Positions 34,430-43,398 of a stretch of 64,000 bases of DNA are shown here, one piece after another. Under the pieces are notes generated by a model. That model searched no databases. It was not told the DNA's origin and saw nothing but the letters and a program-made list of their open reading frames with translations. Both the position numbers and the translations under genes were made by a program. Source of the DNA: Spirosoma profusum (GTDB taxonomy: Bacteria; Bacteroidota; Bacteroidia; Cytophagales; Spirosomataceae). Where the stretch lies: the NCBI RefSeq assembly GCF_014699005.1, contig NZ_JACWZY010000036.1, positions 1-64,000 of the forward strand, in the 5' to 3' direction. Numbering within the stretch: position 1 is the stretch's first letter; each line of letters starts with the position of its first letter.

Positions 34430-36958
34430 ATGGAAGCAAAATTCTCAAACCGCGTTAAGGAAGTTATCTCGCTGAGCCGGGAAGAAGCCTTACGCTTAGG
34501 CCACGACTACATCGGCACGGAACACCTGCTGCTGGGTATGATACGTGAGGGTGAGGGTGTGGCAGTTGGGTTGCTGAAGAAACTCGGCATCTCACTCGAC
34601 GAACTCCGGGTTACTATTGAGCAGGCCACGAAAGGAACCGCTACCAACAACGTGAAAAACCTGGCGAATATTCCGCTGACCCGTCAGTCGGAAAAGACGC
34701 TGAAAATCACGTATCTGGAAGCCAAAATTTTCAAAAGCCCGCTAATCGGAACGGAGCACCTTTTACTATCGATTCTGCGCGATGAAGACAATGTCGCCAC
34801 GCAGATTCTCAATAAGTTTAATGTTAATTACGAAGTCATTAAGGAGATGCTGGAATATCAATCCTCGGGAAGCCGTCCGGTGATGGGTCCCGAAACCGAC
34901 GATGACGACAACGATCGGGGGATGTTTGGCGGTAGCAGCTCCAGTTCGGGGAAAGACCCCAAAGGTTCGGAGAAATCCCGGACGCCTGTACTCGACAATT
35001 TTGGTCGCGATTTGACCAAGCTTGCCGAAGTTGGTAAACTGGACCCTATCGTTGGTCGTGAAAAAGAAATCGAACGTGTCGCTCAGATTTTGAGCCGCCG
35101 TAAGAAAAATAACCCAATTCTGATTGGTGAGCCCGGTGTTGGTAAAACCGCCATTGCGGAAGGTCTTGCGCTACGTATCGTTCAGAAAAAAGTATCGCGC
35201 GTATTGTTCGGCAAGCGCGTCGTTACCCTCGACCTGGCGTCGCTGGTAGCAGGTACGAAATACCGTGGGCAGTTCGAAGAGCGGATGAAAGCCGTTATGA
35301 ACGAACTGGAAAAATCGCCTGAAGTTATTCTCTTCATCGATGAGTTACACACCATCGTTGGTGCCGGTGGCGCGTCGGGTTCGCTTGATGCGTCGAACAT
35401 GTTCAAACCAGCTTTAGCACGGGGTGACATTCAATGTATCGGTGCTACTACGTTGGACGAATACCGTCAGTACATTGAGAAAGATGGCGCATTAGCCCGT
35501 CGTTTCCAGATGGTTATGGTCGATGCTACGTCAATTGACGAAACCATTGAAATTCTGAACAACATCAAGGATAAATACGAAGATCACCACCACGTTAACT
35601 ACACCAAAGAAGCCATCGAGGCTGCGGTGAAGTTGTCGGAGCGGTATATTTCGGATCGATTCCTGCCGGATAAAGCCATCGATGTAATGGATGAAGTTGG
35701 CGCTCGCGTTCACATCTCCAACATCACGGTTCCCGAAGATATTCTGAAACTGGAAGAGCAGATCGAGAATATCAAGAAAGAGAAAAATCAGGTTGTTAAG
35801 AGTCAGAAATACGAAGAAGCTGCTCAACTGCGCGACAAGGAAAAACGCTTAATCGACCAACTCGACCGTGCCAAACAGGCGTGGGAGGAAGACACGAAGA
35901 AGCGTCGTTATACAGTTACGGAAGACAACGTAGCGGAAGTAGTCGCAATGATGACGGGAATACCTGTTACCAGCGTTTCGAACGACGAAGGTAAGAAACT
36001 CGTCAACATGGGCGAGGAGTTGAAAGGCCGCGTTATCGGTCAGCAGTCGGCTATTGATAAGTTAGTCAAAGCGATTCAACGGACACGCGTTGGTCTGAAA
36101 GATCCGAAGAAACCAATCGGTTCGTTTATCTTCCTAGGTCCAACGGGCGTCGGTAAAACGGAGTTGGCTAAAGTACTCGCTACGTACCTCTTCGACAAAG
36201 ACGATGCGCTGGTTCGTATCGATATGTCGGAATACATGGAGAAATTCAGCGTTAGCCGTCTGGTCGGCGCTCCTCCGGGCTACGTTGGTTATGAAGAAGG
36301 TGGTCAGCTGACCGAGAAAATCCGCCGGAAGCCTTACAGCGTAGTACTGCTTGACGAAATCGAAAAAGCGCACCCAGATGTGTTCAACATTCTGCTACAA
36401 GTGCTTGACGATGGTATTCTGACGGATGGCTTAGGTCGCCGGGTTGACTTCCGGAATACGATCATCATCATGACCTCGAACATCGGGGTACGTGACCTGA
36501 AAGATTTCGGTGCAGGTATCGGTTTTGCTACCAAGCGTTCGGCTGAGTCGCAGGATGAGCTGATGAAGAGCACGATTCAAAGTGCGCTCCGGAAAGCGTT
36601 CTCGCCGGAATTCCTCAACCGTCTGGACGACGTGATTGTGTTCAACTCGCTGCAACGTGAGGATATTCACAAAATCATCGACCTGATGCTTGGCAAACTG
36701 CTGGGCCGTGTAACGAACTTGGGCTATGCCGTTGAACTGACTGAAAAAGCGAAAGACTTCCTGTCAGAAAAAGGTTACGATCCTCAATACGGTGCCCGTC
36801 CGCTAAGCCGCGCTATCCAGCGTTATCTTGAAGATCCCGTTGCTGAAGAAATCCTGAAAGGCGAACTCAAAGACGGCGACGTAATACTAGCCGACTATAA
36901 TGGTGAAGGTGAAACGTTGACTATTTCGGTGAAGAAACCTGAAGCTGTTGTAGAATAA
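34430..36958 (+). CDS. clpC: ATP-dependent Clp protease ATPase subunit ClpC
   Basis: 842 residues. ClpC unfolds substrates and feeds them to ClpP. Order: two N-terminal Clp repeats (FSNRVKEVISLSREEALRLGHDYIGTEHLLLG and TYLEAKIFKSPLIGTEHLLLS), D1 Walker A GEPGVGKTAIAEGL with Walker B VILFIDELHTIVG, a UVR-like middle region (NQVVKSQKYEEAAQLRDKEKRL), D2 Walker A GPTGVGKTELAKVL with Walker B VVLLDEIEKAHPDVFN, sensor 2 and C-terminal lid (YDPQYGARPLSRAIQRYLED). ATG 34430 fits family length. A terminator follows at 36978. Confidence 0.96.
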   Translation: MEAKFSNRVKEVISLSREEALRLGHDYIGTEHLLLGMIREGEGVAVGLLKKLGISLDELRVTIEQATKGTATNNVKNLANIPLTRQSEKTLKITYLEAKIFKSPLIGTEHLLLSILRDEDNVATQILNKFNVNYEVIKEMLEYQSSGSRPVMGPETDDDDNDRGMFGGSSSSSGKDPKGSEKSRTPVLDNFGRDLTKLAEVGKLDPIVGREKEIERVAQILSRRKKNNPILIGEPGVGKTAIAEGLALRIVQKKVSRVLFGKRVVTLDLASLVAGTKYRGQFEERMKAVMNELEKSPEVILFIDELHTIVGAGGASGSLDASNMFKPALARGDIQCIGATTLDEYRQYIEKDGALARRFQMVMVDATSIDETIEILNNIKDKYEDHHHVNYTKEAIEAAVKLSERYISDRFLPDKAIDVMDEVGARVHISNITVPEDILKLEEQIENIKKEKNQVVKSQKYEEAAQLRDKEKRLIDQLDRAKQAWEEDTKKRRYTVTEDNVAEVVAMMTGIPVTSVSNDEGKKLVNMGEELKGRVIGQQSAIDKLVKAIQRTRVGLKDPKKPIGSFIFLGPTGVGKTELAKVLATYLFDKDDALVRIDMSEYMEKFSVSRLVGAPPGYVGYEEGGQLTEKIRRKPYSVVLLDEIEKAHPDVFNILLQVLDDGILTDGLGRRVDFRNTIIIMTSNIGVRDLKDFGAGIGFATKRSAESQDELMKSTIQSALRKAFSPEFLNRLDDVIVFNSLQREDIHKIIDLMLGKLLGRVTNLGYAVELTEKAKDFLSEKGYDPQYGARPLSRAIQRYLEDPVAEEILKGELKDGDVILADYNGEGETLTISVKKPEAVVE

Positions 36959-36977
36959 GTGACAACAGTAGCTTACT

Positions 36978-37018
36978 AATAAAAAAGACCGATCAGAAAC
37001 GTTCGGTCTTTTTTTATT
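36978..37018. terminator. Terminator after clpC, also usable by the convergent gene
   Basis: AATAAAAAAGACCGA (36978-36992) pairs with the segment 37003-37018 (TCGGTCTTTTTTTATT), 10-nt loop, A-run and T-run on either side, so it can act on both strands between clpC and the haloperoxidase-like gene. Confidence 0.9.
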
Positions 37019-37033
37019 GACTTGTAAAAACAT

Positions 37034-38395
37034 CTATTGCCGAACAGTCTTTGTGGGTTTTGCCAGCGTTAACGATAATTCGACACCATCTGCTTGTACT
37101 TTCTTGATGATGGCAGCTCCAACTTTTTTACCTGTTTCGAGCCCTACCTCATTATCCGTGCGGAAATGAATTCCCGCCTGAAAACGGGACTCTGCCGCAT
37201 CTTTTGCTTTCTTCTGGAAATAAGCTTTGTCTTCAGGAAAAAAGTAAGAAAATAGCGCACTATACATGCCACTCATCATAGCGTGTCCTGATGGATAACC
37301 AGGAAAAGGCGGGGTCGGTACTAATGGTTGATACGTTGTGTCGTACTGATCAGGGCGGATGCCCCAGTAAGCGTACTTAGCCTCGAAACAGGCTATAAAA
37401 CAATCATACGCTGCGATATTCGTAATGGCGTAAAGCTGGGCTGCCCGTGGTGGATTCAAATGCAGGTTACTTTCAAATATTTTTTTTGTAAGCACATCGC
37501 TCCAGAAATCCTGACTGGCCCAATATAACGCATTAGCTTTTGATCGAAAGGTTTGTTTAAAGTTTTTTAATTCTGTCATCTCTTTAGAAAAGTCAGGTGG
37601 TGGGACAGGCCGAAACTGACTGCTACTGTCCAGCACTACTGTTTTGTTACGTCCGGCAAGGGGAAACATCGGCTTTTTCCCGTTCCAGAGCCCAGGTTTA
37701 GTTGGTATTTTACCATTCCAGGCTGTTTTATTCGCAAAATCTTTTGTCTGCTCAATCTCTTTTTGGGCGATACGTTTGCCCAGTTCAAAACCCGCACGAG
37801 TGTCACTGGGAAAGGCAACGCCGGCGTCAATACGTGAAACCATGAGTCGTTGGGCCATCCGATTGACCGAATCTGCCAGAGAAGGATAGAAATGAGCAAT
37901 AAGCGTAGTTGCTACGCCAGCCGCTACTGAATGTTCGCAGGGATACGAAGGGCTTTCTGGCTTCGTTCCCCAAGCCTTTATCCGACTGTCAATTGCAAAT
38001 GGACGGGGCCGATTCCAGGCGTATTTAGTGTCCCAGGCTGCAATAGTGGCATCGTAAATGGCAGCACTAAGTAACATGTTTGCTAAAGCGCCATTGTAGC
38101 TCGTATCAGTTATCCACAATTTGTTCATCATTTCCAGCCATCGGTAACCGGGCGCTCCAGCGTTCCAGTACGTTATCTGTTGAATAACCGATGCATTCAT
38201 GTCTTTTTGCTGAGAAAGCACTTGTGTAATTTCAGCTTTGTAGGAAGACGGCGAAGGCAAACGATACGTCTTGCCTGATGGAATAAACCAGGTTTTCCAG
38301 GCACCAGCGTCAGGTTCCAACTGAGCCAGTAGGGGAGGAGCCGTTACGTAGTATAAGGCTATGAGGAAGAGCAAATTCTTTTTCATAAACTGCAT
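37034..38395 (-). CDS. Tandem-PAP2 vanadium-dependent haloperoxidase-like protein
   Basis: 453 residues with a signal peptide (LLFLIALYYVTAPPLLAQ). ATG 38386 is an equally good start. Two PAP2-type halves can be aligned. The C-terminal half has the full motif: IRPDQYD, PGYPSGHAMMSG (PSGH at 368-371) and SRFQAGIHFRTDNEVGLETGK (His410). The N-terminal half repeats the pattern as RPRPFAIDS, YPCEHSVAAG (152-155) and SRIDAGVAFPSDTRAGFELGK, where the catalytic His position is Ala194. So only the second half should bind vanadate or phosphate. Extracytoplasmic phosphatase or haloperoxidase; substrate unknown. Convergent with clpC across a shared terminator. Confidence 0.85.
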   Translation of the reverse strand: MQFMKKNLLFLIALYYVTAPPLLAQLEPDAGAWKTWFIPSGKTYRLPSPSSYKAEITQVLSQQKDMNASVIQQITYWNAGAPGYRWLEMMNKLWITDTSYNGALANMLLSAAIYDATIAAWDTKYAWNRPRPFAIDSRIKAWGTKPESPSYPCEHSVAAGVATTLIAHFYPSLADSVNRMAQRLMVSRIDAGVAFPSDTRAGFELGKRIAQKEIEQTKDFANKTAWNGKIPTKPGLWNGKKPMFPLAGRNKTVVLDSSSQFRPVPPPDFSKEMTELKNFKQTFRSKANALYWASQDFWSDVLTKKIFESNLHLNPPRAAQLYAITNIAAYDCFIACFEAKYAYWGIRPDQYDTTYQPLVPTPPFPGYPSGHAMMSGMYSALFSYFFPEDKAYFQKKAKDAAESRFQAGIHFRTDNEVGLETGKKVGAAIIKKVQADGVELSLTLAKPTKTVRQ

Positions 38396-38644
38396 GTTTT
38401 TTTAGGCAAGATTATCGAATCGGAATCAACTGCGAAAGCGAGTGTCAACCAATAGCAGTTCATAGTAAACAGACGGTATAATTACGCTGATCAACCCATA
38501 AACACTGGTGAATAAACGAGCGTCTTAGTGCTGAACAGGATTTACTTCTTCTGATTGACTTTTATCGGTTATTTGTTGAAGAGAAACCCGATTCTGTAGA
38601 CGTCAAAACGTAAAAGCAGAAATTAATCCCATATTGGCAGTAGG

Positions 38645-39700
38645 ATGAAGATACCTATTGATAAGGATCAGCGTGTATTTTATAGTCGGGCAGCTCTGGG
38701 CTGGACATTATTATGGTTGTTTACGTATCTGGTTAATGATACGGAGATATTTTTTCTGCGTTTTGCTAACGAAATCTGGCGGAATTTTTATCTCGTGGCT
38801 ATCAATTTTCTTTTCTTCGAATTTGCGCTGCCTTGTATTACGAAAAAGAGAAAATATATCCTGGTAAATATCATCCTTGCTATTCCTCTTTTGTTGGGAA
38901 CTGTGCTTTTACTTTCGTATGGTTTATATGCTTGGCGACAAGTTGGTATACAGTTACATATTTATACCGCTTTACGAACTGATACGTCCCTGTCTGACGC
39001 CGTTGCATTTCAAATGCAGGGAGGTATAATGTCACTGCTATTTTTTGGCTTTACAAGGCATATTTATGCGTATCAAAAATTGAAACAAGCCGCTCAGCAA
39101 CTACGTATTGAAAAACAAGAAGCCGAACTCAATTATCTTAAATCGCAAACTAATCCGCATTTTTTATTTAATACGTTAAATAATATTTATTCATTGGCCA
39201 GAGATAAATCAGAACTAGCGCCTGAATCGATTTTACGCTTATCTCAACTGCTACGTTTTATGCTGTATGAAACCAGTGGAGAGTTTATTGCCATTGAGCA
39301 GGAACTCAAAATTATGAGCGATTACATTGCTCTTGAAAAACTGCGTTATGATGAGACGTTGCGGGTTAATGTCAATCACAATATTGATGATATGAAACAG
39401 GCTATACCACCCCTGCTGCTGATTCCCTTGGTTGAAAATGCATTCAAACACGGCGTTTCGGAAACCCGACATCAGCCCTTTGTCGATATTCATCTATCGG
39501 TAAAAGAGCGGCAACTAGCCTTTATTGTCAAAAATTCGACGGAGGAATTTTCTGGCGAACAGCGTGTAAAAGAAAATATTGGCCTTTCTAATTTAAGACG
39601 GCAATTGGAGTTGCTTTACACGGATTATCAACTATCGGCGAAACAAAGCGAATCAGACTTTTCCGCTACGTTACAAATTAATCTGGCAAGCCATGTCTAA
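38645..39700 (+). CDS. LytS/YehU-type sensor histidine kinase
   Basis: 351 residues. Four TM segments in about residues 10-140, then the LytS-type HisKA: KSQTNPHFLFNTLNNIYSLA with the phosphoacceptor His, LSQLLRFMLYE, IALEKLRYDETLRV, IPPLLLIPLVENAFKHGVSE (N-box) and IGLSNLRRQLELLY (G-box). No periplasmic sensor domain, so it probably senses membrane state. Overlaps the response-regulator gene by eight bases as a two-gene operon. The 249-bp region before it (38396-38644) shows no gene or clear promoter. Confidence 0.93.
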   Translation: MKIPIDKDQRVFYSRAALGWTLLWLFTYLVNDTEIFFLRFANEIWRNFYLVAINFLFFEFALPCITKKRKYILVNIILAIPLLLGTVLLLSYGLYAWRQVGIQLHIYTALRTDTSLSDAVAFQMQGGIMSLLFFGFTRHIYAYQKLKQAAQQLRIEKQEAELNYLKSQTNPHFLFNTLNNIYSLARDKSELAPESILRLSQLLRFMLYETSGEFIAIEQELKIMSDYIALEKLRYDETLRVNVNHNIDDMKQAIPPLLLIPLVENAFKHGVSETRHQPFVDIHLSVKERQLAFIVKNSTEEFSGEQRVKENIGLSNLRRQLELLYTDYQLSAKQSESDFSATLQINLASHV

Positions 39701-40385
39701 CATAAAATGTATTATCGTTGAAGACGAGCCATTAGCTGCAAAAGTTTTATCGGATTATATTTTGCAGGTCCCTTTTCTGAAATTACTAGGCACGTTTAAA
39801 GATGCGATTCTTGCCACCGACTATTTAAGATCTTCTACCGTCGATCTTATTTTTTTAGATATTCATCTGCCGAAATTAAAAGGCTTAGCTTTTCTAAAAA
39901 CACTTGCCATTCAACCCGCAATTATTATTACTACTGCTTACCATCAATATGCGGTGCAGGGTTTTGATCTTAACGTGACGGATTATCTTTTAAAACCTTT
40001 TGACTTTGAACGTTTTTTAGTAGCTGTGAATAAAATAAAAATCTCAGCGATGGACACGCAGAAATCAGCGATAAATCCAGATATAAAAGATTATTTGTTT
40101 CTAACTATTCAAAAAAAGAAAGTTAAAGTATTATACTCGGAAGTTCTTTACATTGAAAGTCAGCGTGAATACATTAAAATAGTCACGACAAAAAAAACGT
40201 ACCTTTCTAAAATGAGTACACATGAAATTGAGGCTCTATTACCGGTTACAATTTTCAAACGCATTCATCGATCTTTTATCATTTCAATTGATAAAATTGA
40301 TACTTACACGGCTGAAATTGTTGAAGTAAATGGAGTCTCTATTCCTGTTGGCAGAGGCTACCGGGAAATTCTGGAAAACCTGTAA
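39693..40385 (+). CDS. LytTR-family response regulator
   Basis: 230 residues. A CheY-like receiver (IIVEDEPLAAKVL; phosphoacceptor in DLIFLDIHLPKLKG; TAYHQYAVQGF; LKPFDFERFL) joins a LytTR DNA-binding domain (KVKVLYSEVLYIESQREYIKIVT, KRIHRSFIISIDKIDTYTAEIVEVNGVSIPVGRGYRE). Partner of the overlapping LytS-type kinase. LytTR regulators bind paired direct repeats upstream of targets; none is obvious nearby. Confidence 0.95.
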   Translation: MSNIKCIIVEDEPLAAKVLSDYILQVPFLKLLGTFKDAILATDYLRSSTVDLIFLDIHLPKLKGLAFLKTLAIQPAIIITTAYHQYAVQGFDLNVTDYLLKPFDFERFLVAVNKIKISAMDTQKSAINPDIKDYLFLTIQKKKVKVLYSEVLYIESQREYIKIVTTKKTYLSKMSTHEIEALLPVTIFKRIHRSFIISIDKIDTYTAEIVEVNGVSIPVGRGYREILENL

Positions 40386-40460
40386 GTACTGATGTTAATA
40401 AATTAGCAATAGGTTTATTTATGCTCCCGCTACACCTGCTAATCGAATGTTCTGCATTAT

Positions 40461-41378
40461 TTATACGTACCAGATTCCTTTAGCAATTAATCTGCTTCTG
40501 CCACCAATGTTTAATACGTAGTGACCATTATTTAGTTCGCCATCCAAATAGATATACGAATTTCTATTTATCTGAAAACCCTGCTCAACTACAGCCTTAA
40601 TGCTACGTTGCTCATAGGTTAGCAGATAAGCCAACAGACACCCGTTAGCACTACCTGTAGCTGAATCTTCCGATACTTTATTATTTTCAATCAACAGCAT
40701 TCTGGCATTGTAATTATTCTGATTACCATACGTTTCCTTCGTGAAGAAAAAAAGCGATGTTGAATGACCAGTCGAGCTATTCGTGCGGTATTTTTTTTTC
40801 GACAGAAGGAAATTTTTGAACGACTGATATGTAAGCTCAAGGTTTTCCATAGCCACTAAATTTTTGAGCGGGATAATGATGTAAGGCAGCCCCGTACTGA
40901 TTTCCTGAATGGGAAGCCTAGGATCAATGTCATCGACGTTGATTTCCAGACCTTTTGCTACGTCACTGGCGTCGAACGTTTCGCGGAATTCGGGCTGGGT
41001 TTGCCGCATGTAAAATAAGCTGTTGTTAAGATTCTGAGGTTCCCGGATCGAAATCTCTATATCACTGTAAATTAGTTCAAGCGTCAAATTCTCAGGCGCT
41101 TTTGGAGTAAGAAATTTTGCGATAACATAGCTGGTGCCGAGTGAAGGATGTCCCGCAAATGGCACCTCGTGCTCAGGCGTGAAAATCCGCACGACAAATC
41201 GCTGATTGTTTTTATTTTCTTTGATAAAAGTCGTTTCGGCGAAGTTAATTTCCCGGGCGATACGTTGCATATGCTCGTCGGCGAGCTGATTGTCTAAATC
41301 CAGAAAGACAGCCAGTTGATTTCCCTCATACCTGGCGTTGGCGAAAACATCGACGATGTAATACGTAATGGTGTTCAT
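40461..41378 (-). CDS. PhzF-family isomerase/epimerase-like protein
   Basis: 305 residues from ATG 41378, matching the family N-terminus ITYYIVDVFANARYEGNQLAVF. A start at 41447 would add 23 residues that run through the terminator region. Conserved: INFAETTFI (active-site Glu region), VRIFTPEHEVPFAGHPSLGTSYVI, and SEDSATGSANGCLLAYLL near the end. PhzF homologues isomerise trans-2,3-dihydro-3-hydroxyanthranilate or act as trans-isomerases, but most genomic copies have no known substrate. No phenazine genes are near. Same strand as the GMC oxidoreductase, separated from it by a terminator. Confidence 0.9.
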   Translation of the reverse strand: MNTITYYIVDVFANARYEGNQLAVFLDLDNQLADEHMQRIAREINFAETTFIKENKNNQRFVVRIFTPEHEVPFAGHPSLGTSYVIAKFLTPKAPENLTLELIYSDIEISIREPQNLNNSLFYMRQTQPEFRETFDASDVAKGLEINVDDIDPRLPIQEISTGLPYIIIPLKNLVAMENLELTYQSFKNFLLSKKKYRTNSSTGHSTSLFFFTKETYGNQNNYNARMLLIENNKVSEDSATGSANGCLLAYLLTYEQRSIKAVVEQGFQINRNSYIYLDGELNNGHYVLNIGGRSRLIAKGIWYV

Positions 41379-41391
41379 GAATGGAAATAAT

Positions 41392-41436
41392 AAAAGTGCG
41401 GGCTGCGAAGATAACATCTTTACAGCCCGCACTTTT
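41392..41436 (-). terminator. Terminator of the GMC oxidoreductase gene
   Basis: AAAAGTGCGGGCTG (41392-41405) pairs with 41423-41436 over 14 bp, 17-nt loop, with a T-rich run on the minus strand after the stem. It lies downstream of the GMC gene and just upstream of the phzF-like gene start. Confidence 0.85.
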
Positions 41437-41457
41437 GGGTACGTCAATGAATAATCA

Positions 41458-43215
41458 CTAAATGTTTTTCTGCTTCACCTGATCAATGAAATACTCGCTT
41501 GCACGCATAGAAGCGGCCAGAATAGTCCACGTTACGTTCTTATCGCCCTGCGTAGGGAACGGAGCTGCATCAACCACAAACAGGTTTTTCACATCATGTG
41601 CCTGCTGAAACTTGTTCAGAGCCGACTTTTGGGGGTCGTTGCCCATCCGAACAGTACCTACTTCGTGAATGATACGTCCGGGGGCGGCTAAACCATACCC
41701 ATGACCCGAATCAGGACCAGGCTTGGAACCAAGCGCAATACCGCCCATCGCATGGATGATTTCCTCGAATGTGTCCTGCATGTGTTTCGCCTGTTTGACT
41801 TCGTAATCCGACCATTTGTAGTGGAAACGTAGCGTTGGAATACCGTATTTATCAACTCTGGTAGGGTCGATTTCGCAGTAATTGCTTTCTAGAGGAACCG
41901 GCTCACCGCGACCCGCCATGCTGATGTAAGCGCCATAGAACCGGCGATAATCGTCTTTTAAGCCTTTACCATAGCCGCCAGCTTGCTTCATTTGGCCGTC
42001 ACGACCGGGAATTTTTCCGTTCAACGATTCGATGCCACCACCGAAACCGTAACCCGGCATACCCATACCCCCTCCGTACTCAATGTGATACCCCCGTGGG
42101 AAGTCTAATTTCTTGTTATCAAGCCACCAGGGTGTAAATACGTGCATGCCGCCTACGCCATCTTCATTATAGCGTTTACGGTCCATTAGTGCCGGAACGA
42201 ATCCAGAGCGGCTAGCGCCGGTCGAGTCGTTCAGGTATTTACCGATAACACCACTACTATTGGCTAAACCAGTTGGGAAACGGGATGATTTAGAATTCAA
42301 CAGAAGCCGGGCTGATTCGCAGGTGCTGGCTGCTACCATAACGGCTTTGGCACGTACCGTGATCTCCTGTAACGTGGCTTTATCTACGTAGCTAACGCCT
42401 GTGGCCAACCCTGTTTGTGGGTCGGTCAGGACTTCGCGGGCCATTGCACCGTTTACGAGTGTTACGTTGCCCGTTTTAACCGCAGGAATACAAAGCACTG
42501 ATGAAGCCGAAAAGTCGGCATAAGCCTGGCAGCCACGATTACATTGGTGACAATAAAAACATTGTCCGCGCTCATTATTGATGGGCTTAGTCAGAATGCT
42601 CAGCCGTGAGGGAACAACGGGAATTCCTATGCTTTTACCCGCCTTCCGAAGCATCAATTCATGAAGCCGGGGCTTGGGTGGGGGCAGGAAAAAACCGTCT
42701 GGCTCGTTCGGAAAATCGGGTAAGTTTGTCCCGAATACCCCAATGAGTTTATCCGTTTTGTCGTAAAACGGCTTCATGTCTTCGTAAGCAATAGGCCAGT
42801 CATCACCCACGCCTGTGATCGACCTCCGGCGGAAATCATCGGGGCCGAAACGTAGTGAAATACGTCCCCAGTGATTCGTGCGCCCGCCGAGCATCCGTGA
42901 GCGAAACCATCCGAATTCGGTACCGGCTACTGTCGAGTATGGCTCCCCTTCGATTTCCCAACCTCCCCAGGCCGCGTCAAAATCCCCACCCGAACGGGCT
43001 TCCGTTGAGGCTCCGCGTCGGGGCGATTCCCAGGGCCATTTTAATTGCGTAATGTATTTCGGGTCGGCAGGGTCATAATAGCCGCCGGCTTCGAGCAGTA
43101 CAACTTTAGCACCCGCTTTTGCGAGCGTATAAGCAGCCATGCCGCCCCCGGCACCGGAGCCAACAATTGCCACGTCGTAAACAGTGGGCGCTTTTTTGAT
43201 TTGTGGGGTATCCAT
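41458..43215 (-). CDS. GMC-family FAD oxidoreductase
   Basis: 585 residues. The FAD-binding N-terminus reads YDVAIVGSGAGGGMAAYTLAKAGAKVVLLEAGG. The GMC pattern continues with RMLGGRTNHWGRISLRFGPDDF, a Cys-rich segment GQCFYCHQCNRGCQAYADFSASS, and the C-terminal HEVGTVRMGNDP and VDAAPFPTQGDKNVTWTILAASMRASEY. In Bacteroidota such proteins pair with gluconate 2-dehydrogenase subunit 3 to oxidise sugars or sugar alcohols. No subunit-3 gene is adjacent here, so the partner and substrate are open. No signal peptide is visible. Confidence 0.9.
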   Translation of the reverse strand: MDTPQIKKAPTVYDVAIVGSGAGGGMAAYTLAKAGAKVVLLEAGGYYDPADPKYITQLKWPWESPRRGASTEARSGGDFDAAWGGWEIEGEPYSTVAGTEFGWFRSRMLGGRTNHWGRISLRFGPDDFRRRSITGVGDDWPIAYEDMKPFYDKTDKLIGVFGTNLPDFPNEPDGFFLPPPKPRLHELMLRKAGKSIGIPVVPSRLSILTKPINNERGQCFYCHQCNRGCQAYADFSASSVLCIPAVKTGNVTLVNGAMAREVLTDPQTGLATGVSYVDKATLQEITVRAKAVMVAASTCESARLLLNSKSSRFPTGLANSSGVIGKYLNDSTGASRSGFVPALMDRKRYNEDGVGGMHVFTPWWLDNKKLDFPRGYHIEYGGGMGMPGYGFGGGIESLNGKIPGRDGQMKQAGGYGKGLKDDYRRFYGAYISMAGRGEPVPLESNYCEIDPTRVDKYGIPTLRFHYKWSDYEVKQAKHMQDTFEEIIHAMGGIALGSKPGPDSGHGYGLAAPGRIIHEVGTVRMGNDPQKSALNKFQQAHDVKNLFVVDAAPFPTQGDKNVTWTILAASMRASEYFIDQVKQKNI

Positions 43216-43310
43216 TCGGCAATCAGGGCTTAGTAAATGTTAGTAGTAGCAATAACACGTAGTAAAAGGCAGTTGTGGGCCGGGTTTACTGTTTTCGTAC
43301 AACCTTCCTC

Positions 43311-43390
43311 TAATGAATAATGCACAATGATTAACGAGTAATGGGCCGTTAGTAATCCATTATTCATTAATCATTGTGCATTATTCATTA
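43311..43390. repeat. 24-bp perfect inverted repeat, TAATGAATAATG family
   Basis: Arms 43311-43334 and 43367-43390 pair perfectly over 24 bp and imperfectly further inward over about 10 more. It lies between the convergently ending purA side and the GMC gene start. Related in text to the repeat at 29854-29966. Confidence 0.75.
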
Positions 43391-43398
43391 ACTGACTA

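Noticed and set aside
40461..43215. PhzF and GMC genes as part of a phenazine or antibiotic cluster.
   Set aside because: A terminator separates them and no other biosynthetic genes are near.
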